A stretch of DNA of 64,000 bases, taken from contig JABAKD010000007.1 in NCBI GenBank assembly GCA_012845835.1, positions 14,409,342 to 14,473,341 on the forward strand, in the 5' to 3' direction. The stretch is from Undaria pinnatifida. Lineage: Eukaryota > Sar > Phaeophyceae > Laminariales > Alariaceae. Both the position numbers and the translations under genes were made by a program. Below the pieces are notes generated by a model. It saw nothing but the letters and a program-made list of their open reading frames with translations. It was not told where the DNA came from and searched no databases. This document shows, piece after piece, positions 44,016 through 55,919 of the stretch (within the stretch, counting starts at the first letter, position 1; each line of letters begins with the position of its first letter).

Positions 44016-45238
44016 TCTCTCGTGCATTTGACAACTGTCATGATAATGCTCATTCCATCCTATATGTGAACTCAAAAGTGCAATCTTCGAATTGAAACAA
44101 TGTGTAAGAGCATCGCCTTCAACAACATTTTCCTGATCCAAAAAAGAAAACAATCAGATAAGATATAACTGCTCCACTCCGGAATCAAGATATACTTTGT
44201 CCAACCAGTTTCCCTCTGGTTTAGTCCATGCCAAACTCTCCACCCGTGTTGGTATTACAGGACACTTTGATTAGGACATGGCATGTGCCTCTTCAACTAA
44301 TTCTGGAAGCCAGCATTCATCATACATACATACCTACTCTACCTGTTCAAAACAATATGTCTATTCTCAAATTATGTGAGTCATGAAGCATCCTACCAGC
44401 AATGTGCGTCACTTGAAAAAATCAACTTCACATATAGTACCAAGTACTGCATTCTTGCAGGCATAATACCGGGGTGGAAACTTCAGTTTTCCGAGAACAA
44501 CACAAAAACGCTTTCTACCGTCGTACCGCCAATCCCATCGAATGTAGTAATCGAAAAGCAAAATATCAGGTATTATCTCGTGTATCAATACGTGCAAAAA
44601 TGATTAAGTTGCATGTACCCGTGACCTCGTGGCATGTATCAACACTAGCTACCAGAGTATTCATGATTCCAAAGTTCCGTGCCAGGTACAACGATTCATA
44701 CTTCCATCTCAACTTCGACTATTCGTCCAAAGTCCACCATAGAAAGTATTTTGGTTTTAAAGCACACCAATTTCTCTGTTTTCCGGGTGCAAATCTAGTC
44801 CCACCATTATACTCCCCATTTTTTGAAAATCCAAACGGTATCATGCTTACTAGCTAATGGGGGTGGACATGATGCAGGGATAAGAGAGCGTCGGGGGCAG
44901 ACACAGTGGGGAAGGGAACACATGAGACTACGGCTGGCCGTGACCTATCTTCCATTCAAATATGTAACCTGAACGCACTTTGCCTCATAATACCAACTTA
45001 AATGCCCAACCAAGAACTGAACCAAACCCCGAGTCGGAAAGGAAAAAACGTAATGAAAGCGAAACGTGCCTTTATAAACACGTGCTCTTGCGGCAGGCGA
45101 TTGTTTTCTCTTTCTCGCGTTGACGCTTTCGTAGCAAACAGCGCCTTCTCGGCCGTTCTTGTTCCTCGTCAGGCCCTGCGAAGAAGCCAATCCCTAATTT
45201 GCCACCAAGCCTTCTACTCTCCCAATCCTTCTCTTGTT

Positions 45239-46390
45239 TCAAATGTTCTCCACCCTCCTTCGCATCTGCCGTGTCAAACATCCGCCCACGTTGCGCATCG
45301 TCGGCCTGACGGTGCACATCGTCAATGACGGCCCGGCACGAGAGCGTGACATGCTAACCCGATACACGTCCGCTCGGCGGGGACGATATCGGCTTTTCTC
45401 CACCGGTACCATCGTCTTCGTCAAGCCAGGCCGGCGGCGGTGATTCCTGCTGATGCTTTCCACCACCCCTAGCTCAGCTACCACCATACTGTACCAGTAT
45501 TGCTCGTCGTGTCCCAGCTCTTCCAAAAAAATAACTCTCTCTTCCTACTCCTCTTCCACCCACAAATTCACTCGCCCTCGTTGCTCCTCGCGGGCAGAAG
45601 TCCATGTCAACAAGAACGAATACGTCCTCTGCTGTTCAGGCTGGTGCTCCAACAACCTTGCGGCGTTCTCGCTCGATAACTGCTGCTCTGAGTAGATGGC
45701 GGGGCATGGCTCTTCTTTGGCCTGTGCCCCCTATCATTCCGCTCGAGCCTCTACTTGTGGTCGGCTTGCCTTGGCGGCGACTCGCTGGTCTAGCAACTCT
45801 TATACTATTTCGTATGCTCGCCTTCGTACTTCGGCTCCGTATTGTGTATCGCTTCCGTTTCGTCTCCAGAGCAGATCAGCTGGGTTTGATAGTCCCATGT
45901 TTAGAAAAATCCCACTTCAGGGGCATCTGTCCGCTAGTCTTGCCGCAGGGCATCCGAGTTATCCATGTTACCTCCTGACGAAGGGCATGTCGCCAATTGA
46001 CACTTCTGTGCTTGAGCTGGATCATGCGTGGGAAGCTCGGGTGAATGAAGGGCTCCCCCTCTGGGTTGGTCTCCCTGGTTGTGGGGTCGCCCTTCATGTC
46101 TCCAGGCCGCGTCTGACCGCCGATACAGCAGTATCGAACATCTCACGAAGCGGACGGCGCTCTTCCCCCGACGAGCTTGCCCCGATATTGGGACCCATTG
46201 CCCTAGCCACTACCCGGTTATCTTGTCGTACGACCACGCTATCACAATGGATGAACCCAGGGTTTAAGGGCACAGGCTGGCTCGCGGGGACAGGAGTCAC
46301 GAAATCCGGAACGCCATCGGGCTGGGAAGAGAGAACAAAAAGAATATATATATGTACGCAAAAGAAGGACGTAAGGAAGGAAGTCGCCAC
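45239..46390 (-). pseudogene. Decayed minus-strand ORF, possibly a retroelement gag
   Basis: Fragments in more than one minus frame read like protein: GVPDFVTPVPASQPVPLNPG, GEERRPLREMFDTAVSAVRR, GSPSFTRASHAWSSSSTEVS and, further on, EELGHDEQYWYSMVVAELGV with ESISRNHRRRPGL. Stops separate them. The plus strand is also open (45696-46421) but with low-quality composition. Located just inside direct repeat P, it may be the gag of an older element into which the YR element inserted. Family not established. Confidence 0.35.
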
Positions 46391-46610
46391 TCAGGGGCTC
46401 TCCCACTCGCACACGTGGTGACCCTAATCATGGGATTAGGGATCACTTATTTATTGCGATGTATCCGTTCGGGAAACCATATGTTCCCCCTCATCTCCGA
46501 AGGTGCTATGATAACATACGCTAAAATACCACGTAGAAATCAGATTTGTGCAAAGGCATTATCCAACAGACAAAATCAGATTTGTGCAAAGGCATTATCC
46601 AACAGACCCG
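46350..46610. repeat. Direct repeat P, right copy
   Basis: Matches 37283-37490. Its end contains a 37-bp tandem duplication of AAATCAGATTTGTGCAAAGG plus ATTATCCAACAGAC (about 46537-46608). Confidence 0.7.
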
Positions 46611-46804
46611 TTCGCGGAAAAATAATTGTCCAGGGATTCAAAATCCAAACTCGTCCCCGCGATTCTCGGAGGTGTTTCTTACCTCCCGTACGTAGCACGT
46701 TCCAGGTATAGGGGACGGATAATAAAGGGGTTAGACAGTGCTCTTCGAACAAAGTGATTTGACCGGCAAAACTTACAGCAACGCCCACTGAGCTACCTAA
46801 TTAC

Positions 46805-47225
46805 TAGATTCCGTAGCTCAGTGGGTAGTGCTACATATGTTAAACTACCAAAACAACCATTCATAATGCCGTCAGCGCGGACGCTTGAATAAGGCAAATG
46901 TGAAGTCGGTGAGAGTCGATCTCACGACACATAGCACTACTCACTGTCACGTGACTCAGTAACACCAACAGTGGGTAATGCTAAACATCAACCAAATATG
47001 GTTTTGAGTTAGTAAATGAATCATCACAGATTTCGTAAGAGGGATCTCCGGAGGTATCCCCTCGCCATGTACGACAGTTAGTAGCTACTCAGGAGAACGA
47101 AATAATCTAACAGCTAAAATAACCATTCGTAGTGTCTTCAACGCGCGTGCTCCTTAATACCAAATATGTTCTCGGTGATAATTGTACTCACTTCACATCC
47201 TTTGTTGGTTACATAGCACTATTCC
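46805..47225. repeat. Palindromic tRNA-like repeat, copies 1-2
   Basis: The plus strand has TAGCTCAGTGGGTAGTGCTA at 46815 (box A-like). The minus strand has a second head and T-arm-like part at 46896-46970 (TGAGTAGTGCTATGTGTCGT; GACTCTCACCGACTTCAC) around a TCACGTGACTCAG centre. Further fragments extend to 47225. Related copies at 55780-58065. 47226-47670 has no gene. Confidence 0.5.
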
Positions 47226-47671
47226 CTCTGAGATGAAAGGCAACGACACGCAGCAGCGGTGGTTGTAGCTACAATACAGCAAGCGATTGGAGGTCGCCAT
47301 GAAAAAAGCGACGTCATGGAGAAAGTTAGATTCCAATTTGGAAATGATACCAATTTGGAAATGCTGTCTCTAGATTTTTTCGTCATTGCCAAGATCCAAT
47401 AATAGCTCTGGCGTATCCCGCCCAAAATACAACAAGAAACACACTTCTGGCTTGTCTCGCTCAGCGTCGTCTCGCGTCCATTTCAAGGTGCGAAACGGAT
47501 ACGGCAGGTCGACGGGCGTTGGAGCCGCCCGCCGAAGACGGCGCTCTTACGAAACTATTTGACCGAAAATTCCACTTCTGAGAATCGCATACTGGGGCCG
47601 AGACGAAAAACTCTCCTGACCGAGTCCCCGACGAAAAGAATGATAATAAATTAGACTATAAAAATAAAAAA

Positions 47672-48440
47672 ATACTCCAGCTGTGAGATCGAATATTTTG
47701 TCGAAAGTCATCTTTGCAAGCTGTGAGTGATACTCCGATCTCGCGTATTACGGGTTGTGTGTCCTCATTAAGGATATAGGTCGGCGACCCCCCTTGCAAC
47801 TACAGTGTTGTAGCTATCAGGGTCAACAGGGTGGTGCTAGGCAGTCTGTGCGCGGAAACTATATAACCCGTTTCTGAGGGGGACAAAATCTGACAGCTGT
47901 GGAAGGAAATGCATCAGTTTATCAAGTGAATCCTGTAAGTCGAATGTCCGGTGAGGGGACGGTGGAGATTTTTAGGACGTGGGGGGCTGATTTTGATCAA
48001 ACGGGGGGCGGGAGGGGGGAAGGGGGGGGAGAGGGGGGGTGGGGCAGGTCAATTCGTGCGTGGAAACTATAAATCCTTTATGTGGGGGAGGGCGGGGGAA
48101 TGTGGCGGGGGAGGCGGGGGGCGGGAGGGGAGGGCTTTAGGTCGTATAGATGTAGGGGTTTGCTGTACGCGTGGTGCTAGGTCTAGGCGATGGTGCCGGT
48201 GGTTGGAAAGGAGGGGGCGTTGGGGGCGGCGGTGGGAGGGAATTGCAGCAGCGGCATGGACGTGGAAGTGTTTATTACTCTGGCGAATTTCGATATTGGG
48301 TGGGGCGTTTAAGCATAAGGAATCGAGGAAGAAAAAAAAAATAAGGGCGGGGGGGGGGGAGGGAGGGGGGGGGCTCAGGAGGTTTAGGTCACATGTAATA
48401 TTTAAATACACTCCAGCTATGAGATCAAGGATTTGGTCGA
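47672..48440 (+). repeat. 750-bp dispersed repeat, full-length copy
   Basis: Starts TACTCCAGCTGTGAGATCGA and ends with the same motif again, CACTCCAGCTATGAGATCAA, in the same orientation 739 bp later. The interior includes GATACTCCGATCTCGCG, AGGGTCAACAGGGTGG, then a G-rich half with GTGGTGCTAGGTCTAGGCGA. The 168-residue Gly/Arg frame is compositional. Confidence 0.78.
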
Positions 48441-48689
48441 CACTGATATATATATGAATATCGTTTCACCAGTAATCGCCGCATCCAGCTCATTATTTGG
48501 CCTAGAAGTTCTAATTCCCCCCCCCTCCCCTGCTTCTCTGCCGCCCCCACCATATCTATAGACCCAACATCATGACCTAACAATATGGAGTAAGCTCCAA
48601 GTAGAATTCATCTATGTGACCGCAGCAGATGTTGAAAGTATTGCCCCTGCCCCCTTGTCAAGCCCACCGCCCCCTGCTCCCCGGTCATG

Positions 48690-48935
48690 AGACTATTCAT
48701 GTAGTAGACTGATGATGCAATTCGCAGTCAGTCGTCGTCATATTTTGCACCCGTCAAAAACCGGTTCTATAGTTTCCGTGCAAAGATTGTTTAACATCAC
48801 CCAGTCGACCCTGGTAGAAGCTAGTTCTAATGGGAGTCTCTGACCTGTATCGTAAATGACGACACACCCCCAGTAAATCCCACGATCGGAGTATCATACA
48901 CAGCGGGCAAAAGACGTTTTTGCTGAATTTTTCAG
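48690..48935 (-). repeat. 750-bp dispersed repeat, partial copy
   Basis: Contains CCGGTTCTATAGTTTCCGTG, ACATCACCCAGTCGACCCTG and GATCGGAGTATCATACACAG. The C-rich stretch at 48510-48680 is probably its other half. Confidence 0.7.
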
Positions 48936-48949
48936 GGCTTGTCATCGAC

Positions 48950-49345
48950 CGACGCTGGTGGGGCGGGCCATCATTTTTTATTGTTGCAGTGGGCCCGGCC
49001 CGACCAATCAAGTTAATTTTTGGGGGGCCGCGGCCTTTCCCGGCCCATCAAAGTTGTATTTTAAAGCCAGCGGCCGGTCCAGTAAACCACAATTTCATGG
49101 GATCGGCCGCGACCCGGCCCGGGCCATCAAAGTTCTAGGGCATGGGCCATCGTCCGGCCTGGCTCATCGAATTTGAAATTTTATCCGCCCGACCCAGCCC
49201 GGCCCGGCCCTTCACAATTTCAAATTTGTCCGCCCGGCCCAGCCCATGATACTTGCAGCGAGGCCCACGAGACACGGGCTTCATATCGGCCGGCCCGTGG
49301 GTTTTGAGAGTCGGTCCATTGTCCGGCCCACGTGCAAGCCCATGT
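48950..49345. repeat. GGCCCGGCCC array 1
   Basis: Degenerate units of about 45-60 bp alternating GGCCCGGCCCATCA-like blocks with CAAATTTCA-like AT-rich blocks. Similar arrays at 55330-55790 and 58065-58145. Confidence 0.8.
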
Positions 49346-49734
49346 GTTACCCCGTACCAAAAAGTGCACACTGATGTCATTATATTTTTTCGTTGTGATA
49401 ACTATTGGCTGATGTTATTACCAGGAAATATATCATATTCAGCCAGCTGATATCATCTCATTATCCTTCTAGCCATCCATGCTGTAGCTGCAACTCCCCT
49501 CCCGCCCCCTTTTTGTTTTTTGCCCACTTTGTTCAAGCGCCCCACTTACAATCGAAATCAGCCACAGAAACAAACACTTCTAAGCATTTGATATAACGTC
49601 ATTGTCTTTCTAGCCATCCATGACGTAGCTTTCATTCATCCCCCATCCCCCCCTTTAACGCCCCCTCCTTCCCCACACCCTGCACGGTCGCCTAGACCCA
49701 GCACCGCGCGTGTAGCAAAGCCCTACATATATGA

Positions 49735-50605
49735 AAAATACGCGCGATCGGAGGATCACACACAATGTTGCGAAGATCAGTATCGATCAAATCTTTCATC
49801 TCATAGCTGGAGTGTATTCCAATATAATATGTGCCCTAAACGTCTTGAAAACCCTCCCCTCCCCCCCCACCCCTTATTTTTCTTTTTAGTTTTTCTGTTC
49901 CTCGGCCTCTCTTGTTTTAACGCCCCACCTAATATCGAAATCCGCCAAAGTAATAAACACTTCCACACCCTGGATATCGCCTCATTATCATTTTACAGAC
50001 GTCGATGCCGCTTCTTCAATTCCCACCCCCTCCCGCCCCAATTGGCCCCTCCTCTCCCACCACCCACACCATCATCCCGTAGGCCTAGCACCACGCGTAT
50101 AGCAAACCCCTACATCTATGCGACGTAACGCCCCCCCCTCCTACCGACCCCCGCAACCCCCCCCCCCCCCCCCCCCCCTCCCCAAAAAATAGGAGATATA
50201 GTTCTCACGCACAAATTGACCCGCCCCACCTGTCCCTCCCCCCCTTCCCCCCCTCCCGTCCGTCCTTTTGATCAAAATCAGGCCCTCACATGCTCAAAAT
50301 CTCCGCCCTCCCCTCGCCGGTTATTCGACTTACAGGTCTCCATTGATAAACTCATGAATTCCCGTCCATACCTGTCAGATTTTGTCACCCTCAAAAACGG
50401 GTTTTATAGTTTCCGCGCACAGACTGACTAAAATCACCCTGTTGACCCTGATAGCTACACTGTAGTTGCAAGGGGAGTCGATGACCTATATCCTCAATGA
50501 GAAGACACAACCCGTAATACGCGCGATCGGAGTATCACACACAGTTTGCAAAGATGAGTTTGGACAAAGTCTTCGATCTCACAGCTGGAGTGTATTTTAA
50601 TTTCT
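49735..50605 (-). repeat. 750-bp dispersed repeat, terminal fragment plus full copy in tandem
   Basis: A fragment ending TCATAGCTGGAGTGTATTCC (49812) is followed directly by a full copy ending TCACAGCTGGAGTGTATTTT (about 50590), 779 bp later. The C-rich interior includes a C21 tract near 50158. Tandem placement suggests a head-to-tail arrangement. Confidence 0.75.
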
Positions 50606-51344
50606 AAAATAATCACATAACGATTGGTAGTCGTTAGTCTATATTGTCAAAAACATCTTCTCACATCTTCTAGCTATGGAAATGATAGGCGTTTAGTGTC
50701 CATACTCATTCTTGCAAGCTGCGTGATACACTTTTTTGGACATACTATTATCATCATTTTACTATCTGTAGCTGCTTACAGCCCATGAGTCACACACATC
50801 TACTGCCACTCAGTCTTCATCCCATCAAGCAGCTAGCAAATACTCGGTCCGACGGACATGTCCCGGCTGGCGGACCACCACCTCCTTCTTCTGTTCCTGC
50901 AACGCCCACACCAGCTGCAGCAGCAGCACCTGACCTGCTGCTGCGATACCCGCACCTGCCTAAATAGCTTGGTGCTGCAGCGCCTGCACGTGCTGTCGGC
51001 CTTTCATCCGAAGAGAACAATCCAACCCTATTAATAGTTATCTTTCTTTTCGGTGGAAGGCTTCCCATGCAACTGCAGCAGCAGCAAGTTTCATTCTTGG
51101 TTCGACAACAACACCCACAAAAGTGAATATATATCACTGAACGTTTCGTCTAAAATATGTTCCCTGTCTGGCCCTGCTTTGCGAAGTGTTCACGGTTCCG
51201 TTTGGGCCGAACCACGGCGAGAACGTCAACTAATTGCTTCCTGAACCGCGGAGATAGCAAGGAGTGTCCCCCTTGCACTGACAATTGTACGAAGACTTTG
51301 ATAAGACTTTGATAAAACATTGATAAGACGTTATTGAAGAGTCA

Positions 51345-51438
51345 CGCCCTAGAGTGGAAGTTGATTGTCGCCGCGAGCAGCAGATCAGCGCATGCAAGGA
51401 GTCGGCCGGTAGAGGCGCTCGTCGAGGCATCAGGTAGG
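51345..51438 (+). CDS. Weak exon candidate
   Basis: Two plus frames are open up to a possible donor CATCAG|GTAGGT. One reads VDCRREQQISACKESAGRGA; the other VAASSRSAHARSRPVEALVE. No upstream partner identified. 50610-51340 has only low-complexity Pro/Ala/Gln-coding sequence around 50860-50960 and 51060-51100. Confidence 0.2.
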
Positions 51439-51839
51439 TACTTGGGAAGATGTAGAGCCTCACCCAATAAGCTAGCATATCTTGTTTTTAGCTTGCATTG
51501 GATTTTTGAGCTTTTGGAAAAGCTTATGTCCGAGCGAGCATAGCCAACATGCCAAATAGGTTATGTGAGAGCATACCAAGGGAAATCGAGCATAAGGTGG
51601 TTATGCCTGCCCCCAAATTTCGGGTGTATACGTGCGTCGGGTTGTCTGGCAGAACGGTGGAGACGCCCAAAGGGTGGACGCTCGGTAACAATACAAATTT
51701 ACGAGGCTTATAAATTACACCTATTATCGACTCTGTTTATTATCGCCACATTGGACGGCCTTACATTACAACACATAAACACGCGAAGGAATGAGTACCA
51801 CATCTTGACCACTAACGCCGACGCCGGGTACGATATGTA

Positions 51840-52045
51840 GCAATTCTAGCACGACAATAGGCTTGAGCTGCCGCGTTGGTATGATGTTGCAAAGGGCATC
51901 GCGTTGATTCAGCCGTTCTCCGCGTTCATAGAACGGATTTGGTTGTTGTATGGACGAGAGGCAGGAGTCTAACTTCAGTGACCGCATCGCAACATCCGCT
52001 CTTCCCATTTGCGTACTGTACAACAGGGGGCGGGGAAAGTAGCAT
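51840..52045 (+). pseudogene. DDE-type transposase C-terminal remnant (hAT-like)
   Basis: One frame reads RLELPRWYDVAKGIALIQPF followed by SAFIERIW. A second frame then continues CMDERQESNFSDRIATSALP and VLYNRGRGK. Together they resemble the dimerisation tail of hAT-like transposases (P-x-W-W/Y-x-x-A, QPSSA-x-x-ERVFS, DRI-x-x-S, L-x-YN). The frameshift at about 51945 and stops just upstream indicate a relic. No terminal repeats were found. 52050-53780 contains unassigned frames only. Confidence 0.42.
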
Positions 52046-53785
52046 TTCGTCGTGCGGGGTGCGGGGGTGTTGGGTAGTCCGCTCTGTTTGGCTAGACTAG
52101 TTCGCTAGCTCTGTTTGTGCCGTCGAGTTTCAAGTACATGCAGCTGTAGAGAGTTCAAGCATCTTTTCCAAGTGACATGCTGGTGCGGTGGTATGGAAAA
52201 GGCAGCAAGGCACTGTGCGCACTGTGTGGTATATGGACACAACACACAACAGCAGCAGTAGTAGTATATGATACGTAAATATATATTTCGCAGTATATAG
52301 GAGTACGTATATACGAAGTAAATATTTTACACCACTGACACACCTGCACCTGCCATGTGGCTTGTTGAAAAAGAAACAAATAGTTGAAGAACCCACGTTT
52401 CATGAGGTTATCGACGACAAGAAATGATTCCCGACGAGTGTTGGACGAGCATACACACACGCTTTTATCGAGCAAAAGTCAAGCTAGAGATGGAAAAAAG
52501 AGCGAGTATATGTTGAGTTTTTCCGCGCAAACCTGGCATAAATCGCGAGCTTATTCTCAGTTTAAAAGCCTATGCCCGCGAACAAAAGAAAAGCTTCTAC
52601 CAGAAAAAAAGGCTTATTATTGGGTAAGGCTTAATCTATGAGGATAGCGCTTCTATTTCGTTTTATTTAGAGGGCAAGACTTTCTTGGCTGGACACAGAA
52701 TACTCGTGACGAGATTACAAACAAGTTGTGTGTATAGGAATATATAGCGTAAAACGTGGATTTCGGGCCGACATAAAGTCGACTAAACTTGCGTCATGTC
52801 GTGCTCTAAATTTAAAATATAAGTCGTAGGACTGAATAAGAATACATTTAAAATCTGTTGCTATGACGGAGTTCCATAATTTTGCAGGATGAACTATCAA
52901 GCGACAAAGGCGGCAGAAAATCACCCGGCTTTGTCTAAGAGGACTTGACTACAGTTCATTTCGTTGGCTGGTCTTGCCAAATATACAGACCCTCGATCGA
53001 ACACAGTCGAAGCATAAAAGAACGCGCCTATAAAGTGGCGATGCTTCTGTTTTTTTGTTTAATTTCATCCTGTTATTAATGGATCTCCCTAAATATTTTC
53101 GTCCCATGGTGGATTATGATGTCTCTCTCTTATACTTTCTTATTTCCAAGACTTTTTCTGGCTTGGCAGCATCGCCACAGCGGAGGGCGTAATACACGCC
53201 GCGTCGGGAGAGCAGAGGCTGGGCGTATCGTGGGAAAGCAAACAACACGGCAACAAGGACGAGAGTGTCGCGGTTGGGATGGGCTTGAACGGCTGAAACC
53301 AGACATTGGAAACCAAGGGATTTACCGAAGCTATATATATACTGGTTTACTTTGTCTAACTGCAGTCTGTGACCACATACTTCGTATCTCTATAGAATGA
53401 CAAACCAGCATGGAAAAAGGGTGTACTTGTTTTGTTGGGTAAAAAAACGGATTAACAGTATTTTGATAATTTGAACTTCATGATAACATGGCATGTTTTT
53501 CATGCATAATATACGGCTACATACAGTAGAGAAGAAGGTGTTCGACACAAGATAAAACGGCATGTATACAACGACAGACGGCTGGAAGGTGAATTCCTTG
53601 TAAACCGGCTGGGCATTGCAATTGTTTAACAGTTACAATTTTTTGACAAATAAATTTGATAACATCCATGACCTGCTTGGTACTTCTCACGGTAGATAGG
53701 AAAAAGTTGAAGCCATGATACGAATATAATATTTTCTTCTAATACCCGTTCATGATGATATTTTCTCTAAATTCCCCTGGCACAG

Positions 53786-54031
53786 GTCACGGTCCCGTCG
53801 ACATCGAGTCAACAGCGCAATCATCGTGTGGGTGTTGAGCTTAGCCGGCGCTTGGTCAGAGTCCCCACCCACCCAAATTTGGCTGGGAACGGTGTTTATT
53901 CTCTCGCGGGGGGATTTAGTCGCTCAGCCGTCCTCTTTGACGAACCGCCAGAGTTGAAGCATGTTCGCGCGAAGGCGCTACGAGCCATTGCTGCTAAGAA
54001 GGCGAAGACAGTGTTTGGGACTACTGGAGAT
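53786..54031 (+). CDS. Well-supported isolated exon, unknown function
   Basis: Eighty-two codons, phase 0 at both ends, between a good acceptor (TCTCTAAATTCCCCTGGCACAG) and GAT|GTAAGA. It reads NHRVGVELSRRLVRVPTHPN, LAGNGVYSLAGGFSRSAVLF and a basic C-terminal part KALRAIAAKKAKTVFGTTGD. I do not recognise the family. No neighbouring exon could be assigned within 50.7-55.3 kb, so the rest of this gene may use long introns or have been disrupted. Confidence 0.5.
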
Positions 54032-54059
54032 GTAAGATATGTAGTCTAGTGGGTGGTGC

Positions 54060-55325
54060 TCGTGAAACATGATGATACGCGACAAAGGAATAAGCATCTG
54101 CATTCTTGTCAACGTTGTGTATGGGGCAGTGTACACAGCGAGCAGAAGTTGTTTTGGTTAGGGTTAGTCGTATGGTTCTTCTTGCGTCTGATCCGGAGTA
54201 AATAAATATGCACTGGCGCTGGCATCGATCGGTAGCAGTGGCTGTGCTTGGTACGCAGGGATACACCTGATTTCAAAACCATATTCATTTTCGTTCATCC
54301 TTGCATCGTTTTTGAGCACCATTCCTATCGCGAGGATCAAAATAATATATTTTCCTCGCCTGCTGCTGCTGTTTTTGCTCGAAACGAATCGTAAACCGCT
54401 CTTCTGTGTTGTTTTTAAACAGACAGGTTACATGCGGGCCGGCCCGTATCTCGGCCGCACGCGTGCTCGGATAGAGGTGCACCGAAATTGTTTGTGAGAT
54501 TCCTCAGTGTTTGGACCTTAAAGACCTCTCCGAAAAAACGAATTTGGAGAAAAATGAAAACGCTACAGTACCGGATGCAAAATCCCATGGCCTAGGTACA
54601 CAAGAAGAATCATTCAAATGAATGGCCACTTTTCGACGATTTTAGGTTAAATAGGAGGCCGTCATACAGAACGTACATCCTAAGATATACGCGTGCTACG
54701 ATGGAGGTATCACTTTCCTAAAACTGTTTCTGGATGACGGGGCTCCTTAATCCGAAATCGGCGGAAATAGGCAATTTTTCAAAATTCTCGTTGTGCACAA
54801 AGAAAGGCCATTGGATTTTCAACCGGTCGAAGATTCGTTATATCATAATACGTTTCACGGAGAGGTCCTTAGCTCCCAATTAGGCAGCCAATAAGAAAAT
54901 AAGTGGTTCATCTCCATCGTACGTAGTACGCGTCGAAAGAGCTACCTCTAATACAGGATGCGTCGCCAGGAAATGTGGGTTGGTTGCCTCTTATGGGCGG
55001 GGCGGACGTCGAAGTAGTAATATTACCAGTAGTATTTACCGCAGTGTAAAGTAATAAGTGGGGACACAGAGCGCCCCCTGCAGGTCTGCCATTTCAGCAG
55101 TACTCACATTCGTTTCCTTCGTAGACACGTAGCTTTATTCGATTCCACCAGAGCCCCGGATAGCTTTTGAGATCGGAGGCGCGTGCCTCCGATCTATTTT
55201 CTAACTTTCCCGGACATAAAACGCCAACCTTATCATACGAAACCCATCCAAACGATCTCAAATTCGGATGATTACAGGCCTTTCGAGGCCGTATCTTAAC
55301 AGCAGATAACATATATATGATGGGC
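54060..55325. other. Interval without a supported gene
   Basis: Open frames on both strands lack motifs. TGTTCCTT-free AT/GC-balanced sequence with two related blocks around 54650-54720 and 54890-54960 (ATACGCGTGCTACGATGGAG versus CGTACGTAGTACGCGTCGAA) may be a diverged repeat. Confidence 0.3.
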
Positions 55326-55329
55326 CGCG

Positions 55330-55775
55330 GTCGCCAAACGCGTGGGCTATCTCATACGCAAAGTGGACTTCGTCATCGTACATATTATAGCGGCAACAGT
55401 ACACCGCATTTCATGAGCCGCGGCCCGGCCCTCCTGTGAAAACTCGTGGGCCGCCTCATGGGCCGGGCAGAGTGGTCCATATAAAGCCCACGTTTCATGG
55501 GCCGCGGACAGGCCCGGCCCATCATATTTTCACATTATGGACGGCAGCCTGGCCCGACCAATCATATTTCAAAACCCTCGGCCCGGCCCAGCCCGGCCCA
55601 CAACAATTTCAAAACTCGATGCTCGGCCAGGCCCGGCCGGGCCTATCAGTATTTTTCAACTGTCGGCCCGGCGCACCCCGGCCCATAACACTTTCAATTG
55701 TTTCGGCCTCACTCGGCCCGGCCCATCACAATTTCATGGTTCTCGGCCCAGCCCGGCCTGTGTTGGTTTTATATA
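55330..55775. repeat. GGCCCGGCCC array 2
   Basis: About eight to ten units of GGCCCGGCCCATCAyAATTTC type with 45-60-bp spacing. It abuts the palindromic tRNA-like repeat at 55780. Confidence 0.85.
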
Positions 55776-55905
55776 GCTACCCACTGGCCCACGCAGTCAC
55801 GTGACTTCGTGGTTGAGTAGGCAGAGCTATTGGAACGATTCGTATAAATGTAACCAACAAAAGATATGTCGTGGGCTCGAATCCTACCGACTTCATGTAT
55901 TATAG
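55776..55905 (+). repeat. Palindromic tRNA-like repeat, copy 3
   Basis: Palindrome centred on AGTCACGTGACT: the left arm has CTACCCACTGGCCCACG and the right arm CGTGGTTGAGTAGGCAGAGC (box A-like). Then ACCAACAAAAGATATGTCGT (anticodon-stem-like) and GGGCTCGAATCCTACCGACT (T-arm-like, box B). Acceptor strands do not pair. Confidence 0.55.
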
Positions 55906-55919
55906 GTTATCTTGCTCAT

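Noticed and set aside
45696..46421. 241-residue plus-strand ORF
   Set aside because: Composition is less protein-like than the broken minus-strand fragments over the same sequence, and it runs into repeat P.
47951..48457. 168-residue Gly/Arg-rich plus-strand ORF
   Set aside because: Lies wholly inside a G-rich half of the 750-bp dispersed repeat and is not conserved as a frame in the other copies.
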